NCBI GenBank assembly: GCA_017979445.1
Contig: CM030711.1
Location: forward strand, 18,306,922-18,370,921
DNA from: Akebia trifoliata
Taxonomy: Eukaryota > Streptophyta > Magnoliopsida > Ranunculales > Lardizabalaceae
DNA length: 64,000 nt
Direction: 5' to 3'
This document shows positions 12,093 to 22,669 of the stretch, in pieces (the stretch's first letter is position 1; every line of letters begins with the position of its first letter). The notes under the pieces are model-generated. The model was given only the letters and a program-made list of their open reading frames with translations, did not search any database and was not told where the DNA came from. The translations under genes and the position numbers were made by a program.

Positions 12093-13324
12093 TGATGAGA
12101 CTATCGTTGTTCCTCTCACCGGAGTTAATAATAATCTTACGTTTACCTTACTTGTGGGACAAGTAGAGGATCGAACCCAAGAGAAAGGAGGAATAGACTT
12201 AAGCTAAGAAGATAAAATTTAAATTAACTAAAAGGAATTAAAACTATTTTTCTTTGTATTTTTGAACTTATAAGAAAATGTAAAATTACTATAAAAGAAA
12301 CTAAAGTAAGTGAAATTAAAAGCAAGTAAACTTATGAAATTAAAACACCATTAGAGGTGGATCTACCTAGAACATGTTGATGAGCAATTTTTAGTTTCAA
12401 GCCTTTTTATAACTCAATCGTAAGGGCTTGGTGTTAGCTCCTTAGATCGGAAAGTTTTACAAATGAAATGAAATAAGGGAACATAAACAAAGTAGAATTC
12501 TTTGAAAACTTTCTATTACCAATTATCTAGTTTAAGCATACTTTATCTTGATCTAATCTAAGCATAAAATATCTATATTAAGAATAAAAGGTGCAAGAAA
12601 CTTAAAGAGAATTCATAAGCATTTTAAATAAAAGAAAGGCATGAAATTAAAAATAACACAAGAACTTGCTCTAGGCTTTTCCACTCTCCAATGGAGGGGA
12701 ACTTAGCCTAATGTCATTGCAAGAGAGGGAAGATAAGAGATGAAAGAACTTTTCTTCATTTCATGGAGAAAATTATAACTTTTTCTTCTTCTACTTCTTA
12801 CAAGACTAATTAGCCAAAAGGAAATAACTAGAAAATGAAAATACAAAAAATAAGAGAATAGGCAAAGAGCCTTAGATTAAAGGAGTCTTGGATAAGAGAA
12901 CCAAGATGGGACCCTTTCTCTAGAAATGAAGGCTCTATTTATAGAGAAAAATGTGTGTAGAAGAGTCTAAAAGTAGCCTCCACTTTTCTTTGCACAAAAA
13001 GACAAAAGAAGAGAATATGAGTTAAGGATTAGGGCATTCCAAAGAATTAGGACATTCCAAAGTGTTAGGGCATTCCAAAGTGGGCCCAAATACTTTTGCC
13101 TTGAGATTTTGATTCTAAATTGTTGATTTTCTGCACAAGAAACACACGTAATTAGATTTATCTAGTAAATGAATTTATTTATATATAATTAAGCCTAATT
13201 AACATGCAACGTGGTGGTTTGAGGCTTATCATGATTATTATCTTAATATAGAGAAATAGGTACAAAAATCAAGATAAATATCCGAAAAATGTGCGTATAA
13301 TTGAGTGTTTGGAGACACTCATCA
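12093..13324 (-). mobile_element. Solo LTR B1, TGATGAG...CTCATCA family, inside T1
   Basis: A 1232-bp unit with terminal inverted heptamer TGATGAG/CTCATCA and perfect 5-bp duplication GTAAT. The size, TG...CA ends, TATAAATAGAG promoter (on the minus strand, near 12938) and lack of internal coding sequence fit a solo LTR. The subterminal words are reminiscent of Athila-type LTRs, but no PBS is present to prove the lineage. It is the fuller version of B2 at 15495-16347. Confidence 0.88.
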
Positions 13325-13329
13325 GTAAT

Positions 13330-13560
13330 CCATTCCATCAGTCCCGTAGTCAAGTTCCAGTTAGTGCCAACCTTGAAACTAGGGGCATTTTTGAAAGTTA
13401 TTTAATTTTAAGGTTTTGTTCTTAATCACATGATAAAAAGAAAAATCTTACTTAGAAGTCCGATGAAGTCCAATGATAATTATGAATCCAGATGTATGAT
13501 AAGCTAATAAAGGCCCAATCATTCAAACTTTAAGCTCGATTTTGAATTATAGAATGAATT
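13330..13560 (+). other. T1 3' non-coding region, part 2
   Basis: Continues the T1 internal region after B1. No gene is seen. Confidence 0.5.
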
Positions 13561-13564
13561 AATA

Positions 13565-14160
13565 AAATTGTTTAAGTTCCTATAAATCTAAGCTCGAGAA
13601 ACGTGGCTTAGTAAGTTTGAGTCTGAGAAACGAGACTCCAATTTTTTTAATCATATAATGAATAGGCTTTTTGAAGTACCTATAAACCTAAGTTTGAGTC
13701 CGAGAAACGAGACTCCAACTTGTTGAATCATAGAATGAGTAGGCTTTTTGAAGTTCCTACAAACCTAAATGCGAGTTCGAGAAACGAGACTCCAACTTTT
13801 TGAAGCATAGAATGAGTAGGTTTTTTGAAGTGCCTACAAACCTAAGTGCGAGTCCGAGAAACAAGACTCAAACTTTTTGAATCATAGAATGAATATGTTT
13901 TTTGAAGTGTCTATAAATCTTAGTTCTAGTTCGAGAAATGAGACTCCAATTTTAATAGGATTGTTTAAGTTCCTATAAACCTTGGCTAGAGTCTGAGAAA
14001 TGAGACTCCAGCTTTGTTTGAATCATATTGAATTAACAGGATTGTTTAAGTTCTTTAACCCGAGAAGTGTGGCTACAATAGGTTCGAGTCCGATAAACGA
14101 GAATCATACTTTTTCGAACTCTAAAAAAGAATTTCAAATAGGATTTAACGAAGTTCCTAC
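13565..14160 (+). repeat. Tandem array in the T1 3' region, about 80-90 bp units, about seven copies
   Basis: The phrase GAGTCCGAGAAACGAGACTCC recurs through the stretch, each time followed by TTTTGAATCATAGAATGAGT and AAGTTCCTACAAACCTAAG-like words. Copies differ by point changes and small gaps. The array lies upstream of the PPT, as is usual for Tat-type elements. Confidence 0.85.
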
Positions 14161-14552
14161 ATTGTTATGATTCCAATTACCTCATTGTTCAACCTTGCCA
14201 TGATTGTTTTCGTTGCATAAGCATATTTTAATTTTGAATCATTATTGTCAGTGAGAGAAGATCTCTAGGAACTGACAAATTTTTACTCAGTTTCACACAG
14301 TACACACATTGATACTTGCACTTTTTAGTCAAGGAGAATTCTTTAAAATTCAAGGATATGACACTGTCAATGAGAGTTTTCGCTCAAGGACCTGACGAAC
14401 TTGTTCGGGAAGAGTTTTACCCTAAAAGGATCCGAACATCCTGACGAATTGCTAAATCAGGTTGCAAAATGAACTGTCACTAGCTTTGGCATTCGGATAT
14501 CGCACTATCTACCAAAATAGATTTGCTATCTAGTTTGCTTCAACCCTTTGTC
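14161..14552 (+). other. T1 region between the 3' array and the PPT
   Basis: Non-coding. Two related phrases with TGTCA(G/A)TGAGAG followed by CTGACGAA/ACTGACAA lie near 14249 and 14376. Confidence 0.5.
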
Positions 14553-14562
14553 AAAGAGGAGC
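14553..14562 (+). promoter_or_regulatory. Polypurine tract of T1
   Basis: AAAGAGGAGC, followed by ATC and the 3' LTR start TGTAGACACC. This is the expected place for plus-strand priming. Confidence 0.8.
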
Positions 14563-15489
14563 ATCTGTAGACACCCCATTTTTGCACTCGCCTGATTAAT
14601 CAACCTGTCAACCCGATCGCAACGATTCCCAATGATGGATGATTATTCCAACACTTTATTTTGTTACCAGATATGTTTCAGAAATCCGGATGAGGTATCT
14701 CAAACTGACAAAACCTTAGAAATCACGCTACGCTAGGAAAATACGACTCCAGAAACATAGAAATCATCATCTTGCAAATCAAAAAGAAGTTTCATGATAA
14801 AAATCACTAAAAATGACCAAATTATCAAAATACCCCTAACATCAAAACAACCCTAGAGCCTACGTTACGCTTAGGAAAACTCATTCAAACACATCAAATA
14901 ACAAATCGAAACCAACTAAATCATTTCGTCAATTTTCACAGAATTCGACAAAATTACGAAAATGCCCCTCATAAAGTTCACGATAATTTCATACAAAAAA
15001 TTTCATAAATGACAAAAACCAACAGTCCCATTGAATTCCTTATGAAAAACGAATTTCAAAACATCCTTAAACATTGAAAAATGACTTAAAACGCAAAAAA
15101 TCCTCTTCGAAGGTAAAACGGTAATTTTACAATTTTAATAATTAAAATTTTTAAAATTAATAAATAAATCATTAAATAATGTAAAGTGAAACATTAATAA
15201 AATTAATTTAAAAATTTGAATAAAAAAATCAATCAATCAGGCTTTCAGGCAAAATTGTTGATGGTTGCCAGGATATTTATTCAAAGACCCCTCCATCTAG
15301 GGGTCCAAAGAATTAAAGATATAATAAAAGGGGGTTCTCCAAAAATTAAAGTCAATCTAGTAAGACTAAAGTCAATCAAGTAAGGCTAAAGTTAATATAT
15401 TAAAAGTCAACCAAGAAAGACTAAAGTCAAAGTATTAAAGTCAAAACCCTAAATCAAAATCCTAATCTAAACTAATCAAGTCAATCTCA

Positions 15490-15494
15490 TAAGA
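15490..15494. repeat. Target-site duplication TAAGA of solo LTR B2, left copy
   Basis: TAAGA recurs at 16348-16352 on the other side of B2. Confidence 0.88.
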
Positions 15495-16347
15495 TGATGA
15501 GTATTTTCAAACACTCAATTATACACACATTTTTCGGATATTTATCTTGATTTTTGTACCTATTTATCCATATTAAGATAATAATCATGATAAGCCTCAA
15601 ATCACCACGTTGCATGTTAATTAGGTTTAATTATATATAAATAAATTCATTTACTAGATAAATCTAATTACGTGTGCTTCTTGTGCAGAAAATCAATAAA
15701 TTGGAATCAAAATCTCAAGACAAAAGCATTTGGGCCCACTTTGGAATGCCCTAATCCTTAACTCATATTCTCCTCTTTTGTCTTTTTGTGCAAAGAAAAG
15801 TGGAGGCTACTTTTAGACTCTTCTACACATATTTTATCTATAAATAGAGCCTTCATTTCTAGAGAAAGGGTCCCATCTTAGTTCTCTTATCCAAGACTCC
15901 TTTAATCTAAGGTTCTTAGCCTATTCTCTTATTTTTTGTATTTTCATTTTCTAGTTATTTTCTTTTGGTTAAATAGTCTTGTAAGAAGTAGAAGAAGAAG
16001 AAGTTGTAATTTTCTCCATGAAATGAAGAAAAGTTCTTTCATCTCTTATCTTCCCTCTCTTGTAATGACATTAGGCTAAGTCCACCTCCAATGGTGTTTT
16101 AATTCATAAGTTTACTTACTTTTAATTTCATTTACTTTAGTTATTTTCTAGCAATTTTACATCTTCTTATAAGTTCAAAAATACAAAGAAAAACAGTTTT
16201 AATTCCTTTTAGTTAATTTGGATTTTATCTTCTTAGCTTAGCTCTATTCCTCCTTTCTCTTGGGTTCGATCCCCTACTTGTCCCACAAGTAAGGTAAAAG
16301 TAAGATTATTATTAACTTCGGTGAGAAGAACAACGATAGTCTCATCA
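15495..16347 (+). mobile_element. Solo LTR B2, internally deleted relative of B1, inside the T1 3' LTR
   Basis: An 853-bp unit with TGATGAG...CTCATCA ends and perfect TAAGA duplication. It matches the reverse complement of B1 on both sides but lacks about 380 bp. The missing part is bounded in B1 by similar short words (CCCCTCCATTGG and CCACCTCTAATGG), and B2 has a single CCACCTCCAATGG there, so deletion between short repeats is likely. A TATA box lies at 15839-15846. Confidence 0.9.
15839..15846 (+). promoter_or_regulatory. TATA box of LTR B2
   Basis: TATAAATA followed by GAGCC. The same context occurs in B1 on the minus strand. Confidence 0.65.
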
Positions 16348-16990
16348 TAAGACTAAAGTCAAAATCCTAATTCTTCTAAAAAACTTTATAAATAGGAGCC
16401 TCCACATCCTATTTTCGTATCAAAGAAAAAACCCTAGAAAAAGTAGGTCAAAAAGCCTCCACAACCTTCCCAAAATCCTAATTTTGTAGTCTCAACTCCT
16501 TACCTAACACCCATACTTCGATTTTAACCTGAAAAATGCCTAGAAGCCCTTCAAAAATACCCCAAAATTGATAACAAAATTCGAAGAATCCAAATCTAAG
16601 GAAGAGATACCTTGCCTCGGAGATCCGAAATCAGATCCGGAGACAGAATGAATTAAGGAGTACGGTACAAGGAGTAGTTTTATCAAATCTGAGGAAATAA
16701 AATCGTTGTGTTCGAAGGTAAAATCTCTTTTATTTTTTCTATCTAGGTTTTTTTAGCAATGTAGTCTTATTTGGGGTAAGTAGAGACCGGCATTGGCCGG
16801 GCGGGGTTGGTGCCTAACACCTTCCAACCCCGTAATGTGATCTTCGGATTCAGTTTTTCTTTAGTAGATTAGTTTCTTTATCCGTTTAGAGTCAGTATTC
16901 GATTCCTAGACCGTAATAACTAGGTGGGGACTCCCAAATCTCAAAAGTCAAAAGCGGATCCACGCACCTCGCCGATCGAGGGCGCTTTCA

Positions 16991-16995
16991 ATTTT
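16991..16995. repeat. T1 target-site duplication ATTTT, right copy
   Basis: Pairs with 4229-4233. The inverted X copy has ATTTTTGCTCGGGG across the unoccupied site near 45355-45368. Confidence 0.9.
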
Positions 16996-17027
16996 TGCTC
17001 AGGACTAACGAAATCTAAGTTTGGGGG
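16996..17027 (+). promoter_or_regulatory. Retroelement X internal end and polypurine tract
   Basis: The stretch ends AAGTTTGGGGG directly before TGTGATTAGG, the likely start of the X 3' LTR. The inverted copy has GCTTGGAGG before TGTGATTATGG. Confidence 0.65.
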
Positions 17028-18255
17028 TGTGATTAGGGCCTAGAAAGTTGTTTCTAGGACCCTATTTACAAAGACTTTAAAGTTTAATCATACTCTAAAT
17101 CCCCTAAATAGATATAATTCATTGATAGTCGATGTTTATTATTTTTTTTTAATAAATTATGATTTTTTGCCTAAATTCGATTATTTATTTTTGATAGGTC
17201 AAAGTCACAAGATCCAAAAGAATGAAACAAGATAATTGGAAAAGTATATTACATTCCAGGACCCAAGACAAGAAAACGAACCAAAAACCAAACCCATTGG
17301 GCCCACAAGAGCCGCGGTGCGGTGATGTCAAGTTACATCAGAATTCATGCAACTTTATGACGACATGATTTGTGATGTAACAGAGTAGGGTTTAATCTCC
17401 CTGTAAAACACGGAAGTGTTCCAAATTAATGAAACACTAATCTTGCTTCTATAAATAAGAGACCAGACAAGAATAATAGATAATCTTTTTTTAATCTTCC
17501 TATTTTCCTCATTTCTTCTAGTTTCCAATTTTTAGGTTTTTAGGTTTACTTTTAGTTCAAGCTTTGTAAATAGAAAGAGTTTTATGCCAGTTTCAGGCTA
17601 AAATTAATAAAAGAAGCATCATTTTCTTCTCAATCATTTTTCTCCTTATTTTAATATTTCTTTTATTAGACTTGCAATGATTTATGGCTAGATCTCCATT
17701 AGAAAGGTTGATGAAGCCTGAGAAAGATTATCTTAACCATTTTAATTTATTTTTATCTACGCTTCATTATTTAATTGTGAGACCAATTTGTTGAGTAGTA
17801 AGTATCAGATCTACTATTTGTCTTTCTAATTTTGATAATTTGATCTTAGATAAGTTCAAGTTAAACTATGCCTTGTTAGGGATTTTATATTTAATCTTTT
17901 GATTTTATCTTATTAAATCTAATCATAGAATTTAGACTTAATATTTAGGTTTAATAGATTTCATCTTCCAATCCAATAACATTAGATTGTTGATTGGATC
18001 AAGATAATAAAAAGACAAATAAACTTATGAGATATATTATTTGTGGTTGATTTGAATGATATAATTCTTTACATTGCGATTTCAATTCCTATTGGGTTTT
18101 GTTGATTTAAAGTTAGTTTAGTTTTCTTAGTTACTTATAAATCTTCATCTTTTTAAGTCGGAAACTGTGGATCAACTTTGTCTTTGTGGATCGATCCATA
18201 CTTACTAAGGCTTATTATTTTGTTCTTTTTTTTTACTGATAATCCGCACCAAACA
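17028..18255 (+). mobile_element. Retroelement X 3' LTR (Athila-like), right end approximate
   Basis: Begins TGTGATTAGGGCC after a G-rich PPT. It has a TATA box at 17450-17457 and a terminal part with TGTGGATCGATCC near 18186, a phrase I associate with Athila-type LTRs. The 3' end is placed at CCAAACA (18255) but could lie a few bases later. The left half is shared with the inverted X copy (44768-45333). The 5' LTR of X lies outside the window, so the lineage call is tentative. Confidence 0.6.
17450..17457 (+). promoter_or_regulatory. TATA box of the X LTR
   Basis: TATAAATA followed by AGAGACC, conserved in the inverted X copy near 44895 on the minus strand. Confidence 0.6.
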
Positions 18256-18312
18256 AGTACACAAAATCCTTCAACTATTTCTCAAGGAGCTTTGATTATC
18301 CAAAATAGTATT

Positions 18313-19896
18313 TGAAAGCACCCTCGATCCGCAGGGTGTGCTAATCTGCTTTTGATTTTGAGGTTTTGGAGTCGCCACCTAGTTATTGCGGTCTAGGAAC
18401 CGAGCATTGACTCAAAATGAATAAAACAACTAATCTACTAAAGATACTAAATCCAGGGATCACGTTATGGGGTTGGAAGGTGTTAGGCACCAACCCCGTC
18501 CGGCAAACGTCGGTCTTTACTAATACCTAAGGAGACTACTTCGCTAAAATATCTAAACGAATAAATAAAAAAATAAAGTCAAAGGGAAATATACTTATAC
18601 GATGATCGCAACGATTCATTCCCTCAGATCTGACGGAGAATAGCTTCTCGTATAAATTCTCCTCGCTTTGTTCTATCACCAGATCTGCTTCAGATCTCCA
18701 AAACGAAGTATCTTCTCCTTAGATATGAGTTTTTCCTAGTTTTGTGATGAGTTTCTAGGTGGGTTTTGGAGAGTTTTGAGAGGCTTTTTGCTAAAAGTTA
18801 GGGTTTGGATGATAGATAAGGGGTTAGGACATCAAAATCAAGATTTTGGGAAGGCTAGGATGGCTTTTTAACCTATTTTTTCTAGGATTTTCTTTGACCT
18901 ACGAAATTAGGTTGTGGAGGCTCTCTATTTACAGAGTTTTTTTGAGTAAAGTTAGTGTTTGATCATGTTTCTTTTAGGGTTTTAATTAGGATTTTGACTT
19001 TAGTCTTATGAGATTGACTTAGTCTTTTTAAATTACGATTTTAAATAGGATTTTAACTTTAGTCTTATGAGATTGACTAGGTCTTTTTAGATTAGGGTTT
19101 TGACTTAAGTCTTATGAGATTGACTTAGTCTTTTTAGATTAGGGTTTTAATTAGGGTTTTGACTTAAGTCTTATGAGATTGACTTGATTTCTTTAGATTA
19201 GGATTTTAATTAGGATTTTGACTTAAGTATTATAAGATTAACTTGGTTTAGATTTTTAAATTAATTTTATTAAGATTTTATTTTACGTTAATTAATATTT
19301 TATTTATTAATTTCTAAATTAAAAATTTTAAAAATTAGAAAATTATCGTTTTGCCCCCGAAGATAACTTTTGCATTTCAAGTTGGTTTTCGATGTTTCGG
19401 GATGTTTTGGAATCGATTTTTTGTAAGGAATTTACTGGGACTATTGGTTTGTTTTGTTTATAAAATTTTTTGGAGTGAAATGATCGTGAACCTTATGAGG
19501 GGTATTTTAGTAATTTTATCGAATCTGGTGAAAATTGACGAAATAATTTATTTGGTTTCAATTTGTTGTTTTATGTGTCTGAAAGGGTTTTCTTAAGCGT
19601 ACTGTGGGCTCTAGGGATGTTTTGATGTTAGGGGTATTTTGGTAATTTGGTCATTTTTTAGTGATTTTTATCGTAAAACTTCTTTTTGTCTGCAAGATGA
19701 TGATTTCTATGTTTTTGGTTATTTTCTTAGCGTAGCATGCTTTCTACAGTTTTGTTAGTTTGAGATAGTTCATCTGAATTTCTGAAACATATCTAGTAAC
19801 AAATAAAGCATTGGAATAATCATCCATCATTGGGAATCATCGCGATCGGGTTGACGAGTTGATTAATCAGGTGAATGTAAAAATGGGGTGTCTACA
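18313..19896 (-). mobile_element. LTR C of the T1 family, reverse orientation, probable solo LTR
   Basis: Plus-strand start TGAAAGCACCCTCGATCCG and end GGGTGTCTACA. It is colinear with LTR A but visibly more diverged. The hairpin GGAAGGTGTTAGGCACC is at about 18476-18492. The flanking five bases are GTATT (left) and GTGTC (right), so the duplication is either mutated or absent. No internal element sequence follows on either side. The open stretch at 19351-19596 lies within the LTR and is not a gene. Confidence 0.85.
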
Positions 19897-21540
19897 GTGT
19901 CTTATTTCTAGACACATTGGTTTAGATCTATGAATCCAAAATGAGCTATAACATAAGTTCTCTTTGATGTTTACTTTCCGAGTGAAGCTCAAAGCAAAGC
20001 ATTAGACCCAGCATTTCTTGAAGAATCAATAGTAAAACAAAGCTAAGAGCAATGAATTGAAACCAGAAAGACAGTTGAAAAACCTTGGCATGCAGCCCAA
20101 CAAATTTTGTAGAAACAACTTGTAAAGTGCACCCTAGATAGTACAAACTCTCAAAAGTTGTCCAAACTGATGTAAACACTATGTGAAAACTGAAAATTTT
20201 GACAAGAAAATTCAACCGGCCAAAGCCCCCAAATTTTAGAAAGTGGATATTGATGGCGGATGGTTGTAAAAAATTTTTTATGATCCCCAATTGGATGGCT
20301 CAAAGCCATCAAATTTCTCACATCCTCCATTAATTTAACGATTTTGATCGGTAAAAAAAAAATTGACAGTGAAAATTTTGATGCCTTGGTCCATCAAATT
20401 TTATGAAATTCAATAGTCCTAGGCCATCAAAAATAGGTTTTTTCACATTGTGGAATGAGATACATTTTCAATGTGCCACCCTCAAAAACTAGACCCACAA
20501 AAGGGTAAAATTGGAATTTTATGTTATTGCAAAAGGACAAAGTGTTCCTAAGTTAAAACACTTAAGGAAAGCAAAAGGAAGTCTAACAACACTGAATTTG
20601 CATAAAGCCCAATACAAAATCCACAATCAAGGAAAGCACCATTTTCTTCCTCTTCTTTTGGATCTATTTTATTCGAGACAGGTTCAATGCAACAATTTGA
20701 TTTCGGAACATCTAGGGATACCATAGAGGAGATGTTGAAACTTTTGTATTTTATCTTGTTCCCACCACAAGGAGAAGAGATCAGGGATTTAATCTCACAA
20801 GTGGCAAGGTGCTTAAATCCACTTTGGATTTAATTACCTTAACTTGATCTACAAGGAATTTGAATTATGCCTCCCAAAACAACTTTATTTAGATAAATAA
20901 ACCAATAAAACGTCTCACCAAATTAGATTTGAACTCAAATCACTTAGACAAAGCAAAAATGTTGTAGAAATTTTTTGATTCCTTATCCAATTAAAGTTCT
21001 AGAGAAAAATTTATTGAGCTTCCCTATAGAATTCACAAACTTCGATCCTTGAACCAAGGTAGGGCCCCTCTATTTTTAGAAGCATAGAGTGCAGCCCTTA
21101 AAATTGAAGAGGAAAGAAAATTAAAAAAGAAATAATCTTCCCTGACTTTTTTATTTACAACGAATTCAATTCTCTATAAAACAAATTTTAACACTTGAGT
21201 GCTCTTTTCCTCTATCATTTTGGCCTTCAAAAACCTGATCTATGCCTTTAATTTCTCATATTTGGGTCCTTCAAAGTACTGAAACTGTTTCAACCATTGC
21301 TCATGGAGCACTGATGGTCCAAAATGGTTCTAATTTCCAAACACAAAGTTCTTTAGAATTGTGTACCCAAAGTGGTGTATAATAGGAGGAGAGATGGAAA
21401 ACTTGACAAATTTGTTAAAGTCTAAGAGAGAAGAAGGTTACAACTACTAAGTTAAACTGTTACTTGTAAGGGTATTTATGTCTTTTTGCATGTCATAGAA
21501 AGTAAAACGCTAATTTTCCAAAGATGAAACATGAAGGTGG
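19897..21540. other. Unassigned AT-rich intergenic stretch
   Basis: No recognisable gene or element. Open stretches at 19946-20290 (minus) and 20511-20726 (plus) have no protein-like pattern. At about 20290-20420 the words GATGGCTCAAAGCCATCAAA and CCTAGGCCATCAAAAATAGG resemble a small decayed non-autonomous element, but its ends are not clear. Confidence 0.4.
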
Positions 21541-21690
21541 TGTTTGTTACCGCTTCAAAACGCGGAGTTCATTGCGTTTGAGGTGAAAAACTGCGGTTTG
21601 CAATGTAATTACCGTTTGGTAAAAACGGTGTTACGAAATTGCGTTTTAAAACGCAAATTTGAGAAGCTCAATAGAGGCGCTTTTTTATTC
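21540..21690. repeat. Possible small non-autonomous DNA element upstream of the MAEA-like exon
   Basis: Contains TGTTTGTTACCGC, AAAACGCGG, GCGTTTGAGG and GCGTTTTAAAACGCAAA in a 120-bp span. The repeated GCGTTT/AAACGC words in both orientations suggest a hairpin-forming, hAT-MITE-like sequence. Termini and target duplication were not identified. Confidence 0.35.
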
Positions 21691-21848
21691 GCGTTTGTGG
21701 GGGAATTCATCACCGAATAAACGGTTCGTGTGTAAAGACTATTTTACCCCTGCCCCTTCTCTCTATTCTCTTCGACATAACCCTTCTTCGACCGAAGCTC
21801 TCGACCTCACCTCTCTCTCTCGCACACCTCTCGATCTCACCTCTCGGT

Positions 21849-21875
21849 TTCTCTCTCTCTCTCTCTCTCTCTCTA
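21849..21875 (+). repeat. (CT)n microsatellite
   Basis: A run of CT dinucleotides inside a pyrimidine-rich stretch (21750-22040) that looks like a plant 5' UTR leader for the exon at 22087. Confidence 0.85.
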
Positions 21876-22086
21876 CTTATTTTCTTCTCTTCTCCGTCGA
21901 GGAGCATCTCACAAAGCTCGCACAAATCTGCCTGAACCACAAATGTCTCACAGATCTCTCTGTCGCTAAGTTCTCTCTCTCTATCGAGCTTCGCACAGAT
22001 CTGCGTGAACGAAGGAGTTTGACTTCGTCTCTTCTCTCTCATCGATTCCCAATCTATGAATTTTTTTTAAATTTTTTGATTAATCC

Positions 22087-22387
22087 ATGGAAATGGAGTC
22101 TCTTTCGAATGGCGATTCAGTCTCTGCAGTTGGAGCTGCAGTCGCATCAGTTCCACCATTGAGACTGAACAACCTAGCCGAATCGCTGAAGCTCGAACAC
22201 CATTTATTGAGGGTTCCATTTGAACAGTTGAAGAAATCAATGTGAACGAATCATCGGATCGTGGAGAAAGAGATTTTCTACTGTGATCTCAAGTGTCTCT
22301 GAAGCTGCAAATCGCGAAATCTCCAAAGAAGAAGTTGTTCATCATCTCACTTCACTCGTTTCAAGATTACAAGGCCTCCAAAGAAAG
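22087..22387 (+). pseudogene. First-exon remnant resembling a plant MAEA/GID9-type gene
   Basis: The ATG at 22087 opens a frame with the patch LAESLKLEHHLLRVPFEQLK. After a stop codon TGA at 22243 (one step from CGA) come TNHRIVEKE, a one-base frameshift near 22272, and VISSVSEAANREISKEE ending RLQGLQRK. The exon ends at 22387 with AAAG|GTAAGT, a canonical plant splice donor. The order fits the N terminus of plant homologues of macrophage erythroblast attacher, a RING subunit of the CTLH/GID E3 ligase, as I remember it. The upstream CT-rich leader supports a genuine 5' end. Later exons (LisH, CTLH and RING parts) were not found, so this is a broken gene or a captured fragment. The open stretches covering 21659-22162 are shadows. 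Confidence 0.65.
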
Positions 22388-22412
22388 GTAAGTGATCTTA
22401 ATTTTTTTGTTT
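22388..22412 (+). other. Splice donor and start of the pseudogene intron
   Basis: GTAAGT followed by a T-rich stretch, matching a plant intron start. Confidence 0.55.
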
Positions 22413-22669
22413 GATTTAATGAGAATTACTAGAGATTTGATACCTAAATCGATATTTGATGGAATGAAGAACAATCAGTTGGAAGAGATTAATTTGTCTG
22501 ATTTAGTGAGAATTAGGAGAGATTTAATCCCGAAATTGATAACTGATGGCATGAACAATCAGTTGTAAAAACTTAATTTGTCTGATTTAGTGAGAATTAT
22601 GAGATATTTAATACCGAAATTGGTATCTTATGGCATGAAGAACAATCAGTTGGAAGTGCTTAATTTCTC
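22413..22669 (+). repeat. Three tandem copies of an 84-87-bp unit in the pseudogene intron
   Basis: Units at 22413-22499, 22500-22583 and 22584-22669. Each reads GATTTAGTGAGAATTA...GAAATTGATA...GATGGCATGAA...CAATCAGTTG...TTAATTTGTCT. They differ by scattered point changes. Confidence 0.9.

Larger units (their letters stand above)
4234..16990 (+). mobile_element. Tat/Ogre-like LTR retrotransposon T1, gag-only and non-autonomous
   Basis: A complete 12,757-bp element. It has a 5' LTR (4234-5852), candidate PBS (5853-5872), tandem-repeat leader, gag pseudogene (8755-10245), long repeat-bearing 3' region, PPT (about 14553-14562) and 3' LTR (14566-16990). It is flanked by a perfect 5-bp duplication ATTTT. 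LTR termini TGTAGACACC...GCTTTCA, the gag type, long leader and 3' arrays all fit the Tat/Ogre lineage of Ty3/gypsy elements. No protease, RT, RNase H or integrase can be found, so it must have moved with proteins from a relative. Two solo LTRs of another family lie inside it. Comparing the first 330 bases or so of the two LTRs by eye gives about a dozen mismatches, mostly C/T. Confidence 0.92.
14566..16990 (+). repeat. T1 3' LTR, interrupted by solo LTR B2
   Basis: Starts TGTAGACACCCCATTTTTGC and ends GGGCGCTTTCA. It is colinear with the 5' LTR once B2 (15495-16347) and one TAAGA copy are removed, leaving about 1567 bp. It retains the TATA box near 16385 and the GGTGCCTAACACCTTCC hairpin at about 16808-16825. 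Confidence 0.92.

Noticed and set aside
20511..20726. Possible small gene
   Set aside because: No family pattern, no clear promoter or splice signals, AT-rich surroundings.
21659..22162. Open stretches of 167 (plus) and 110 (minus) codons over the CT-rich leader
   Set aside because: They run through a microsatellite and UTR-like sequence; the real signal is the MAEA-like frame starting at 22087.
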